From positions 1 through 64,000 of the forward strand of contig NZ_JAHWGL010000009.1 of assembly GCF_019334315.1 (NCBI RefSeq): a stretch of DNA of 64,000 nucleotides, read 5' to 3'. Numbering within the stretch: position 1 is the first letter of the stretch; the number at the start of each line of letters is the position of its first letter. The stretch comes from Hymenobacter profundi (lineage in GTDB: Bacteria; Bacteroidota; Bacteroidia; Cytophagales; Hymenobacteraceae). The position numbers and the translations under genes are program-made. The notes below the pieces were generated by a model. That model was not told where the DNA came from, made no database searches, and saw only the letters and a program-made list of their open reading frames with translations. Shown piece by piece: positions 54,201 through 62,015 of the stretch.

Positions 54201-55100
54201 TTATACTTGCCCCATACTTTCTGATGCTCTCCAAGTGTCTTCCAGTCCAGCGCGTAGGGCAGCCAGTGTAGCTAGGCAAGTAGCTAGTTCAGGTCCTTGG
54301 CGACTCATGACCTGAGCTAGGGGACTTTGCTCTCTTAGAGCGAGCTGATCGGTTAACAGCATCAGCAGACGCAGCTGTACTGGGTGGCCAGTCAGCAACT
54401 GTTGCACTTGACGGCCCAGAACCCGTGCGCCTACCACCAGCTTTAGGTTGGTGATATCCGTATCGTCCTCGTCAAATAGGTCGGAATGTAACGTGTATAT
54501 CTCGTTGTATATCAGATCAAAATATACGGCCAGTAGATTCCATACATCAACTGCATCTTTTCCACGCATTTCTGGGCGGTCTTGCCAAGCTACCAGCTTC
54601 AGCACTACGATGCCGGGTAGCGTCACCACCCGCCACTGCTCGCCCGTGGGCGTAGTTACAGTTGCTGCGTCGGCTAGCACCTCCGCAAAACCTACCGTTG
54701 AAATGTGCTCCTTGCCCTGTCCTGAAAAATATACGTTGCCGAATTCGTCGGCAATAGCACCGAAGGGCATCAGATCGACTGTCACGCTGCCGACGGGCGA
54801 AGAGTAGAGCAAGCAGAATGCACTACTCGAAGCTCGCACAAAGCCTTCGTGCTCGACCAACCACGTTTGTAGGGCTTCGTACTCGTTCGTATCGTTGATG
54901 AACACTGCTAAGTCTAGGTCTTTGGTCGTGCGCCGGTCCGGCTCATCGTATATCTGAGTCAGCCAAATGTCGCGAGCCACCGCGCCCACAATGTAAAAAT
55001 CGATGCCGAAGTGGTCAAACCCGCGTTGTAAGGCTTCCATGGTCTCGCTCATGCCGGCTGGCTTTAAGCGCTCAGGTGAGATAGGATAAATACTGCTCAT
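54201..55100 (-). CDS. AbiEii-type nucleotidyltransferase toxin
   Basis: 299 residues from the ATG at 55100. The nucleotidyltransferase part is clear: FYIVGAVARDIWL at about residues 35-47, then TTKDLDLAVFIND with the catalytic DxD near 60, and later LPGIVVLKLVAWQDRPEMRGKDAVDVW, where a further Asp is expected. AbiEii-family toxins transfer nucleotides to cell targets such as tRNA and stop growth. The start overlaps the end of the antitoxin gene by 29 bp, so the toxin is translated after its antitoxin. The pair makes a type IV (AbiE) toxin-antitoxin and phage-abortion system. Confidence 0.87.
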   Translation of the reverse strand: MSSIYPISPERLKPAGMSETMEALQRGFDHFGIDFYIVGAVARDIWLTQIYDEPDRRTTKDLDLAVFINDTNEYEALQTWLVEHEGFVRASSSAFCLLYSSPVGSVTVDLMPFGAIADEFGNVYFSGQGKEHISTVGFAEVLADAATVTTPTGEQWRVVTLPGIVVLKLVAWQDRPEMRGKDAVDVWNLLAVYFDLIYNEIYTLHSDLFDEDDTDITNLKLVVGARVLGRQVQQLLTGHPVQLRLLMLLTDQLALREQSPLAQVMSRQGPELATCLATLAALRAGLEDTWRASESMGQV

Positions 55101-56121
55101 GTAGGAGTTGGGCCACTTCCCGATTGCGCGGGTCGGTAGTTCTAATTAAATCGGCGTAAGCCAGTAGCGGATGGACGGCGTGCGGTTGAGGCTTTTCTGC
55201 TCCTAACGTGGTATCCATCGGACGCAGCACTTCTACTTTGCCATTAGCATCAGGCACTAGCCGCAGCCGGCGCATTACTTCACCCCGTGCAGCAGTTGTA
55301 TAAAGGGTGAAATATTCGGGTAGCAGATAGCCTTCTAGCAGCAAATGCGCGGCGGGTTCACCTCCCCAAGCCATGTCAGGGCCTAGCTCTAGGTGCTGCC
55401 AACCCTGCCGAGCCATGCCAGAGTCGAGCCAGCGGTAGCGCTGTGCCGCCAGCTTTGGGCGCACCACTTCACAGTAAGCATCTACCCAACGACGTAACAC
55501 CTGTGCGGGCTCCGTCCACCGGCGCTTGCCCGACTCGTCACGCAATAGGCCCAGCTGTTGTAAGCTTCGCAGTAGAATGCTTACCGAACCCAACGCAACC
55601 TGCGCCTGCTCGGCCATTGCCCGGTAGCTAGCTTGCAGCAGTGCCGGCTTACTTAGCAAGTGGTAAAGTAGCTGTACCCCTGCTGGCTGGAATGCTCGGT
55701 GCTGAGTTGGTTGTTCCGCTAGCGGTTGTCGCTGCCCTTTTACCAGTACAAAAAAACTTCTTTCAGCTGCGTGCAAATAGGCGTTTCCAGCTGTGTCAAG
55801 ATATTGTATGCCATGCTGCTGCAACTTTTCGCCCTGTCGGTCACTTACGTAAGGTACCACTAACACTACCGGTTCGTCGGCCTTATTATTAATGGTACGG
55901 AGCTGCCCCACAGTGTCTGGTCTGAGATGAGGCTTCGCTTCGACTAAGAACAGATGTCCCTGCGGACCGATACTTAAACATCCATCAGCTTGGTAACTGC
56001 CGTGAGGCACTAGTTGCGTTGCCTGCTCCGCAAAAGCAACTAGGTGTGCGTTCAGCTTCGTGCAGCTTTCGAATGCACGGCAAGCCTGTAGCAGCAACTG
56101 TTCTTTCTGGAATACGTTCAT
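55072..56121 (-). CDS. AbiEi-type antitoxin and autorepressor
   Basis: 349 residues from the ATG at 56121 (MNVFQKE); the TTG at 56151 is less likely. The N-terminal 130 residues resemble the AbiEi_2-type domain with ADGCLSIGPQGHLFLVEAKP, which looks like the D...ExK core of PD-(D/E)XK nuclease folds, and ILQYLDTAGN-like sequence (GIQYLDTAGNAYL). A winged-helix segment follows (YRAMAEQAQVALGSVSILLRSLQQLGLL), then a C-terminal dimer-like domain. Such antitoxins repress their promoter by binding inverted repeats; one 22-bp repeat pair lies exactly at this start. First gene of the operon. Confidence 0.85.
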   Translation of the reverse strand: MNVFQKEQLLLQACRAFESCTKLNAHLVAFAEQATQLVPHGSYQADGCLSIGPQGHLFLVEAKPHLRPDTVGQLRTINNKADEPVVLVVPYVSDRQGEKLQQHGIQYLDTAGNAYLHAAERSFFVLVKGQRQPLAEQPTQHRAFQPAGVQLLYHLLSKPALLQASYRAMAEQAQVALGSVSILLRSLQQLGLLRDESGKRRWTEPAQVLRRWVDAYCEVVRPKLAAQRYRWLDSGMARQGWQHLELGPDMAWGGEPAAHLLLEGYLLPEYFTLYTTAARGEVMRRLRLVPDANGKVEVLRPMDTTLGAEKPQPHAVHPLLAYADLIRTTDPRNREVAQLLHEQYLSYLT

Positions 56122-56166
56122 TATTTTTAATCGTTCATAAATAGTGAACAATCAAAAATAATGAAC
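56116..56166. promoter_or_regulatory. 22-bp inverted-repeat operator of the AbiE-type pair
   Basis: Left arm 56116-56137 and right arm 56145-56166 match in 20 of 22 positions when one is inverted. Each starts GTTCATTATTTTT on its own strand. Seven bases separate them. The antitoxin ATG (56121) lies inside the left arm, so binding would block both promoter and start. Confidence 0.75.
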
Positions 56167-56256
56167 AGGGAAATAAAAAGCAATATGCTGCTTCGCTATT
56201 ATACTATACTACTGTTACAGGTACTTAATTCGCACATACTACTCCCGAGGCCCTCA

Positions 56257-56583
56257 AGGCAACTCCTCATCTACTTCGTAGCCTAAGAAGTAGAGAATAT
56301 CGAGCCGTAAGGCACAATGCTCCATCAGGCGGCCCACCAGCACCAGCTTGAAAAACACGACCGGGTCGGGGAAGGCTGTCCGGTATGGCTGTAGAGGAAT
56401 TGCGTCTCTTCGTAGAGAAAGGTCCAGTCCACCAGTTCTGCTAGTTGGCGATAGAAAGTATGCGCCGGGACCCGTTCGGAGAGCCGAAAGCGGGTCACAA
56501 CTTTATCGGTGAAGTGCTTCTTGCCTTGCATCCTCTTGCTACGGACAGCACAGCAAATAGGATGGCCGTTCTGCAACAGCCAC
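56257..56583 (-). mobile_element. Remnant of a second IS1182-family element
   Basis: The minus strand encodes MQGKKHFTDKVVTRFRLSERVPAHTFYRQLAELVDWTFLYEETQFLYSHTGQPS, near-identical to the start of the intact transposase. A frameshift follows at about 56375, then a piece of LRLDILYFLGYEVDEEL. The outer end TTCTGCAACAGCCAC (56571-56585) is the start of the terminal repeat but diverges where an IS3 end has cut it. The remaining 1.3 kb are missing. Confidence 0.8.
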
Positions 56584-56926
56584 ATTCGAAAGAGTAGACC
56601 TTATTCTGTCCAAATTTACCCGACCACCTCAGATGAGCTGGGCTCGGCAGTTGCTCTGCGACCGCCACGCCGTACGCTCGCAGAGCCACCGCGGCGACTG
56701 CTACGATAATGCGCAGGCCGAAAGTCTGTGGTCACGCCTCAAAACCGAGGTCCTAGAATTGCGCGAACGGCCCGTTTTTGCCGACCTAGCGGATGCACAG
56801 CGCAGCGTCGCCGTACTGCAATCACGAACGCCTGCACTCCAGTATCGACTACCAGACACCCTATCACACTCACCAACAGCTTCTTCCACTTAGTGCCCTA
56901 AAGTGTCCAGCCTAACTAGACCACCT
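56584..56926 (+). mobile_element. Two end pieces of a type-b IS3 element
   Basis: 56584-56632 is only the outer 49 bp of one end (…GACCACCTCA). 56633-56926 carries the last part of OrfB on the + strand (HRGDCYDNAQAESLWSRLKTEVLELRERPVFADLADAQRSV, then a shift) and the opposite end CTAGACCACCTCA. Sequence agrees with the element at 42494-44951. The central part was deleted. Confidence 0.75.
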
Positions 56927-56929
56927 CAC

Positions 56930-58182
56930 TTTGAGGTGGTCTACCTAAGCCGGATATAATTGGGACGTTGTTTTGAGTTGGGTTTCGAAATGATTAGGAG
57001 CTAAGTAGCCGAGGGCAGAATGTCGGCGCTCGGCATTGTAGTAAGCAATACGGCGGCAGCTTCCCCAGCTTGGCCAAAGCCAAGCTGGGGAAGCTGCCGC
57101 CGTCGAACAGTTCGGCTTTAAATCGACTCCATAACGATTCAGCGTGGGCGTTGTCGTAGCAGTTACCGCACCGGCTCATGCTTTGCTGGGTGCCGTGTTG
57201 GGCGACTAGGTCTTTGAAGCGGGTGGCCGAGTACTGGATACCCTGATCGGAGTGGACGACGAGCCCGGCCGGTGGGCGGCGCACGGCCAGGGCGCGGCGT
57301 AGGGCTTCGCTGACCAGGTCTTCGGGCATGGTCTCGCGTACATCCCAGCCCACGATTTTGCGCGAGCAACGGTCGAGCCACACGACCAGGTACAGCCAGC
57401 TGCCGCCCTGCTGGGGCAAGTAGGTGATATCGCCTACCCACACCCGGTTGGGGGCCGTAGGCGCCGGTTGACCCAGCAAGCGGTTGGGCGCGGCCCGTAC
57501 GGCCGTTGGAATCGGTGGTGCGGGCCGCCGCTAACGAACGGGGCTGCTGAGCGCGCAAACCACGGGCCTTGAGCACGCGACGGATGTGCCAGCGACCTAC
57601 CCCAGATGGCCCTGCGCTTGCACTTCCACGCGCAGTCGGCGCGTACCGTAGTGCTGGCTGTGGTCGGCAAACGCCTCGCGCACAGATATTTTTCAAGCCA
57701 GCAGCTGCCGACGGCGCTGCCAGCCGTAGTAGGCAGCCGGGGCCACGCGCAGCACTTGGCAAAGCTGGCGGATGGGCACGTAAGCGGCCCGTTGGGCGAT
57801 GTGGCGGTAGGCGCTCACCGGGTCAGCTGGCTGAGCCTGCGCCTACAGCAGGCAACTGGCCAAAGCTTTTTTAAACTGTCGAGTTCCTACTCGGCCCACT
57901 TGAGGCGGGCGCGCAGGGCTCGCACCTCCGGGTCACGGGCCACTTCTTCGCTGCCTACCTCGGCTACGAGCTGCTGCTACCAACAGTAGAGCAGTTTGGG
58001 GCTAATGCCCAACTGCCGGGCCACGGCCTGCGTGCTGCGGCTCTCGGAAGCCAAGCGCAGGTCCTCAGTCTTGAATGCTGCATCGTATGTACGCTGTTTG
58101 TCGGGCGATGCCCCGCTGGTTTGTGCTGCCATCACAGAAGAAATATACGTCTTTCTTCTGTCCGTCATCTCTAGACCACCTC
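56930..58182 (-). mobile_element. IS3-family element (type c), decayed
   Basis: The left end is TGAGGTGGTCTACC (56930) and the right end CTAGACCACCTC (58171-58182). OrfA (minus strand, start at 58132, MAAQTSGASPDKQRTYDAAFK) has stops after LLYCW and in the middle. OrfB is broken by stops and shifts near 57485 and 57600. A good core remains at 57100-57479 (NRVWVGDITYLPQQGGSWLYLVVWLDRCSRKIVGW, VHSDQGIQYSA, NCYDNAHAESLWSRFK). The OrfB end is damaged by the palindrome at 57051-57102. Not active. Confidence 0.85.
57051..57102. repeat. 24-bp perfect palindrome inside an IS3 transposase gene
   Basis: Left arm 57051-57074 and right arm 57079-57102 are exact complements around CAAA. On the minus strand the coding sequence FDGGSFPSLALAKL runs into its own inverted copy (GKLPPYC) instead of the expected EI..RRIAYYNAERRHSALGY, which resumes out of frame right afterwards. 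Confidence 0.85.
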
Positions 58183-58353
58183 GCCCAAGTGAGTGAGAGA
58201 ACAAGCATTTTATCCTGCACTGAATTTAGGAAGGCAGCCTAGCTCGTTTCGCCTTGCGCTGCTCGATACTTTCCTGCTTAGCTCATTGGCTTATGTGTAT
58301 CACCTCGTAGGCAAGTGGATGTGGATATTTGACTACACCACTTAGCAGATAAG

Positions 58354-59076
58354 CTACGATAGTAATCTAGCCTGTAAGGCCGTAATTTGTCGTTGTAGAG
58401 TGTATACGATGGTATCTGCTCGCTGCTGAATCTTATGCTGATAAAGCGACGCGGCCCAGCCAGCAGTATGGACGTGGCGCAGTTGTGCGTCTGACTCGTC
58501 TAATTGAAGCAGGGCTGTATAAAGGCCATCGTAAAGAGAAGTCCAGTCCGGCGAAGGCACCGGTTGACGCTGTTGCAGGTGAAGCCGCAGTTCCAGAAGT
58601 TGGCTGGTCAGACGGGCCAGCAGTTGCAGACGGTGTTGCTCCGGCGAACTGAGAGTCCGAGGGTGAGAGTCTAGCAGACAAAGCGCGCCAATATTATAGC
58701 CAGTAGAGGTTGGTAAGGGGTATCCTGCGTAGAAACGCATATGCAGGGAACGGACAAACGCAAAATCCAGTAATGTAGCGGGCTCCTGGTCTAAGTCTTC
58801 CACAATGAGGATGGCATCCTGTAGAATGGTTAGCGCGCACAAACTCTGCTGCCGCGGAATCGTGTGCTGCGTTACGCCATAGCTCGCTTTGATGCTGGTG
58901 TGCTCTTCGTCTACAAGGGTGAGTAAGACCAGTGGCACATCGAAGAGACGAGAAACTAAATCGGCTAACGCACTAAAAACCGCATCCGGAGCCACTCTCA
59001 AGCTTCTATAAGGCTGCAATGCCTGTAGCCGGGCCGGCTCACAGGGCGGAATCAAGGAGGAAACGCGTGGTAGCAT
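58354..59076 (-). CDS. GAF-domain sensor protein
   Basis: 240 residues from the ATG at 59076. Residues 20-165 are a GAF domain (FSALADLVSRLFDVPLVLLTLVDEEHTSIKASYG, then RQQSLCALTILQDAILIVEDL, then FYAGYPLPTSTGYNIGALCLLDSHPR), the type found before histidine kinases or in free GAF proteins. The remaining part is helical with no output domain. It may sense a small molecule and pass the signal by protein contact. The group of signalling genes around it (STAS-like, kinase remnant, response regulator) suggests a signalling cluster. Confidence 0.85.
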   Translation of the reverse strand: MLPRVSSLIPPCEPARLQALQPYRSLRVAPDAVFSALADLVSRLFDVPLVLLTLVDEEHTSIKASYGVTQHTIPRQQSLCALTILQDAILIVEDLDQEPATLLDFAFVRSLHMRFYAGYPLPTSTGYNIGALCLLDSHPRTLSSPEQHRLQLLARLTSQLLELRLHLQQRQPVPSPDWTSLYDGLYTALLQLDESDAQLRHVHTAGWAASLYQHKIQQRADTIVYTLQRQITALQARLLS

Positions 59077-59305
59077 AACCAGTAGGAATAAGGTAGATCA
59101 GGCAGAAACGATGCCTTCGGACAAACCAACAGCGCGCAGCCCGGCATACGCTGTTTGGGTTATTGAGTCTTGCAATACCGTTAGGTAAGGATGCTCGGAA
59201 ATACAGAGCCATTCACCCCAATACAGTCTACAGCTATTCCCGCATCAAACAGGCGACGGTTATACCGCTACTGTCTTCAGTAGGGTGCCGCCTACCCCTT
59301 GGCTG

Positions 59306-59767
59306 TTATTTATTCTGCCGGTGGGTGGAGGTGGAAGCCCTGTTTGGCGCTGCAGCCAATTGCTGACAACTGCGTAGCCAATCTTGAGCTTCCGTTACAT
59401 CATGGAAGAGTTGCAATTCAAGAAAACCATTCATATGCGTAGAGCTCGTAAGGGTGAGAATATCATACCCACTATTAGCTTGCACAACGTGCGCGATATA
59501 GCGCAAACCCAGTTTCTGAGCCTGTGGTAGCCATGTGCGTTCAAGCCACTCTACAGAGTTGAACCAAGGGCCTTGTAGGGCTAGATTGTTATTGAGTAGA
59601 AAAGCACTGCGATGATTCGGTACTTTGTCCAAGTACCCAATGGCTCCCTGCAACGCCTCAGTGTGACCAATTAGACCGCTCCACTTAGCATACAGCCAGT
59701 GCGAGGATTCATCATAACTCAGAACACAGGCTCCCCCAGAACTAAACTGTATAGCGTTCAGTAGCAT
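59306..59767 (-). CDS. STAS/SpoIIAA-like small protein
   Basis: 153 residues from the ATG at 59767. The pattern SYDESSHWLYAKWSGLIGHTEALQGAIGYLDKVPNHRSAFLLNNN, then WLPQAQKLGLRYIAHVVQ and MNGFLELQLFHDVTEAQDWL is common in Bacteroidota proteins annotated as STAS- or SEC14-like (SpoIIAA fold). These are often beside signalling genes but have no defined role. The Ser typical for phosphorylation is not obvious. Fold assignment moderate. Confidence 0.65.
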   Translation of the reverse strand: MLLNAIQFSSGGACVLSYDESSHWLYAKWSGLIGHTEALQGAIGYLDKVPNHRSAFLLNNNLALQGPWFNSVEWLERTWLPQAQKLGLRYIAHVVQANSGYDILTLTSSTHMNGFLELQLFHDVTEAQDWLRSCQQLAAAPNRASTSTHRQNK

Positions 59768-60289
59768 ACGTCTTCTACTAATGTTTCGTAGATAATTACC
59801 GCCGCAATACGTTTACTCAACTAACTTTATACTAACGAGTTAGTCACCTGTATTGTGCAGCTGTAAATTTGGGAGAGGATCTAACGCAAGACAAGGTGGC
59901 GAATACCAATTCTTCCTCCGTATTCTCCTCAAATACGTCGGCGGTTTTTACGTAGCCTAGCCAGCCAACGAAGTATGGGGAAGCAGTTCCAACCTTACGT
60001 ATGTAAGTAGTATAATCGCAGCAAACCTGTGCCGCGCGCCTTTAAAGCCATCCGCGACGAACATAATCATCTTATTGATCTGGGGTACATCTTCGTTAAC
60101 TCTCCCGTCGAGCAGCTTGCCGATAGCCAGCCGTTGCTAGGTCAAGGTCACACAGCGCAATTATCTGATAAATAGCACGATAATTTACTAGATGTGTGCC
60201 ACCATATCATCGAGGCGGGAGTAGCAGAGGGCGGGAGTTTGCGCATCCCACTGAGCAATCAACAAGTTGGTTTCGCACTATTGTAAGTG
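59768..60289. other. Region before the kinase remnant, no supported gene
   Basis: About 520 bp. A few + strand stretches read like degraded protein (for example RAFKAIRDEHNHLIDLGYIF near 60030-60100), perhaps the lost front part of the histidine kinase, but stops occur in all frames. Nothing else is recognised. Confidence 0.4.
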
Positions 60290-60596
60290 CTCCTACCCCA
60301 GCCGCTACAAGTTGCGCTTTATCGTTTGGCTCAGGAGTTCGCCCACCACAGTCTCAAGTACGCTGGGGCCAGTCAAGCGATGCTAGAACTGGAAACCACT
60401 CCTGGTTGGAATCGTGCTACGAGCCGAAGATAACGGCCGTGGCTTTGAGCTTGGTGTTACCACCAAGGGCCTTGGTTTACGTATGTTGCATGAGGCCATT
60501 GACCTGCTGGGTGGCACCATCACCACAGATTCTTCTCCTGAGCACGGTACTCATATTCGCTTGCGCATTCCCCTTTCTTTAGTTTCCCCTTCATGA
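60290..60596 (+). pseudogene. Histidine kinase remnant (ATPase domain)
   Basis: Two frames are needed. 60290-60420 reads LLPQPLQVALYRLAQEFAHHSLKYAGASQAMLELETTPGW, matching the N-box helix of NarX/DesK-type kinases. GTG 60414 to 60596 reads VLRAEDNGRGFELGVTTKGLGLRMLHEAIDLLGGTI, then EHGTHIRLRIPL (the G boxes). One base was gained or lost near 60410. The N-box shows HH where LNN is expected, so ATP/Mg binding would be lost in any case. Sensor and dimerisation parts are missing. The stop overlaps the response regulator start (ATGA), showing the old operon. Confidence 0.8.
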
Positions 60597-61246
60597 TTCG
60601 TGTTTTTTTGGTGGATGACCACCCTATTGTGCGCGACGGTCTGCGGAACGTGCTCACAGCGGAGCTTTTGCTCGAAGTAGTGGGCGAAGCCTCCAATGGG
60701 CAAGAGTTACTGACGCAGTTGCCAATCACTCCGGCCGACGTTGTCCTGTTAGACCTGAACATGCCCGTACTAGATGGCTTGGCTACCACACACGAATTAC
60801 AAAAACAGCACCCAGACTTGCGCATCCTCATGCTGTCGATGATGACGCACGAACGCACCATTGGGGAACTATTAGAAGCTGGCGCGCACGGCTACTTGCT
60901 CAAAAACGCGGATAAGGCCGAAATTGTGACGGCAATTCATGCCGTGGCGGCGGGCAAGCGCTTTCTATGCTCGGATATCGGCCTAGTCTTGCTCGAAAAA
61001 CTGCTGGTCAGTGAAACGGAAAGTTTGGCCGCCTCCCCCGAAAATGCGATTCATCTCACCCACCGTGAACGTGAGATTCTGCAACTGGTCGCCAATGGGC
61101 TGACCAACCAGCAAATTGCCGATCAGCTCTTCACCAGCCGGCGCACGGTGGAAACGCACCGGCAAAGTCTGCTCGAAAAAACCGGCGTCAAAAATACGCC
61201 AGCCCTGATTAAGTACGCCATGGAGCAAGGCTTGCTGGACTCGTAG
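60593..61246 (+). CDS. NarL/LuxR-type response regulator
   Basis: 217 residues. The receiver domain is intact: VFLVDDHPIVRDGL with the acidic pair, VVLLDLNMPVLDGL with the phospho-acceptor Asp54, MLSMMTHERTIGELLEAGAHGYLLKNADKAEI with the conserved Thr/Lys region. A linker leads to the LuxR-type HTH (LTHREREILQLVANGLTNQQIADQLFTSRRTVETHRQSLLEK). Its kinase partner directly upstream is a remnant, so it is an orphan unless another kinase serves it. It is translationally coupled to that remnant. Confidence 0.93.
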   Translation: MIRVFLVDDHPIVRDGLRNVLTAELLLEVVGEASNGQELLTQLPITPADVVLLDLNMPVLDGLATTHELQKQHPDLRILMLSMMTHERTIGELLEAGAHGYLLKNADKAEIVTAIHAVAAGKRFLCSDIGLVLLEKLLVSETESLAASPENAIHLTHREREILQLVANGLTNQQIADQLFTSRRTVETHRQSLLEKTGVKNTPALIKYAMEQGLLDS

Positions 61247-61536
61247 GGCATTGCCAACGCATCTGCATAGGTAGCAATAGGGGTAGGAAAACAGACGGTA
61301 TTCCGTATTTATTCGAGCGAACAAGGAAACGTCCTGAATAAATACGGGTTGAAAATCACGCATTTACCACAGGCAAAAAGCGTATTTCAGCGGGCTAGTG
61401 GGCGCTTGTGCTGCTATTTCTTTGTGTCGTCAACTGTGTTGACCACGCGGATGGCTTTTCCTAGTCAAATGGATTCGCATCCTGCCGCGCTGACGAACTG
61501 CTACCAATCCTTCCTTTCCTCCTTACCACTATTCCT

Positions 61537-61821
61537 GTGTTAAATCCTAGCTTGTTACAGCCAGCTAATATGCTGCCTGTGAACCTGGCTGCTGTCGATG
61601 CGGCCCACTTGGTACGTATCCTCGTCCCCCCACACGCCCCGTTACTGGTAGACTGTGGCGCCCTACCCTGCCAACGTACGCAGGGAGTTTGCTTTCTGGT
61701 ATCGCAACTGTTAATACTCCGCCAGCGCGGGGCCAGCGTTAGGCTATGCAATGCAAGTCTCACATTGCAGCGGTGCCTGCATACCCTACAGCTGGACTCA
61801 GTCTTCCCTACAGTGGATTGA
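61537..61821 (+). CDS. STAS-domain protein
   Basis: 94 residues from GTG 61537; ATG 61570 is an alternative. The sequence LVDCGALPCQRTQGVCFLVSQLLILRQRGASVRLCNASLTLQRCLHTLQLDSVFP has the layout of STAS domains of anti-anti-sigma factors. The usual DSSG loop, which holds the phosphorylated Ser, is replaced by CQRTQG, with Thr as the only hydroxyl residue nearby. Its partner is unknown. It lies 290 bp behind the response regulator on the same strand. Confidence 0.65.
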   Translation: MLNPSLLQPANMLPVNLAAVDAAHLVRILVPPHAPLLVDCGALPCQRTQGVCFLVSQLLILRQRGASVRLCNASLTLQRCLHTLQLDSVFPTVD

Positions 61822-61854
61822 AGAGCGCATGAGCGTTAGCAAGTAGCAACATTG

Positions 61855-61929
61855 CATACAACAAAGTGGGACGCGATGGCGGTAGGTAATAAATTGCCTG
61901 ACCACCAGCGCGTCCCACTTTGTTGTATG
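61855..61929. repeat. 75-bp palindromic unit between convergent genes
   Basis: The outer arms CATACAACAAAGTGGGACGC(G) at 61855-61875 and the complement at 61909-61929 are perfect over 21 bp. The 33-base centre is itself roughly self-complementary (GGCGGTAGG against CCTGACCACC). The flanks (CATTG / CAGCATTG) extend it imperfectly. It sits between the convergent STAS gene and the FdhF-type gene and could be a double terminator or a small mobile palindromic unit. Confidence 0.75.
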
Positions 61930-62015
61930 TGCAGCATTGCCTGCGCCGTAACAATCTCATGGCCAGCCTTATCAGGCTAACTTAAACCGCTTGGTAAAGG
62001 AATTGGTTGGGCTGC

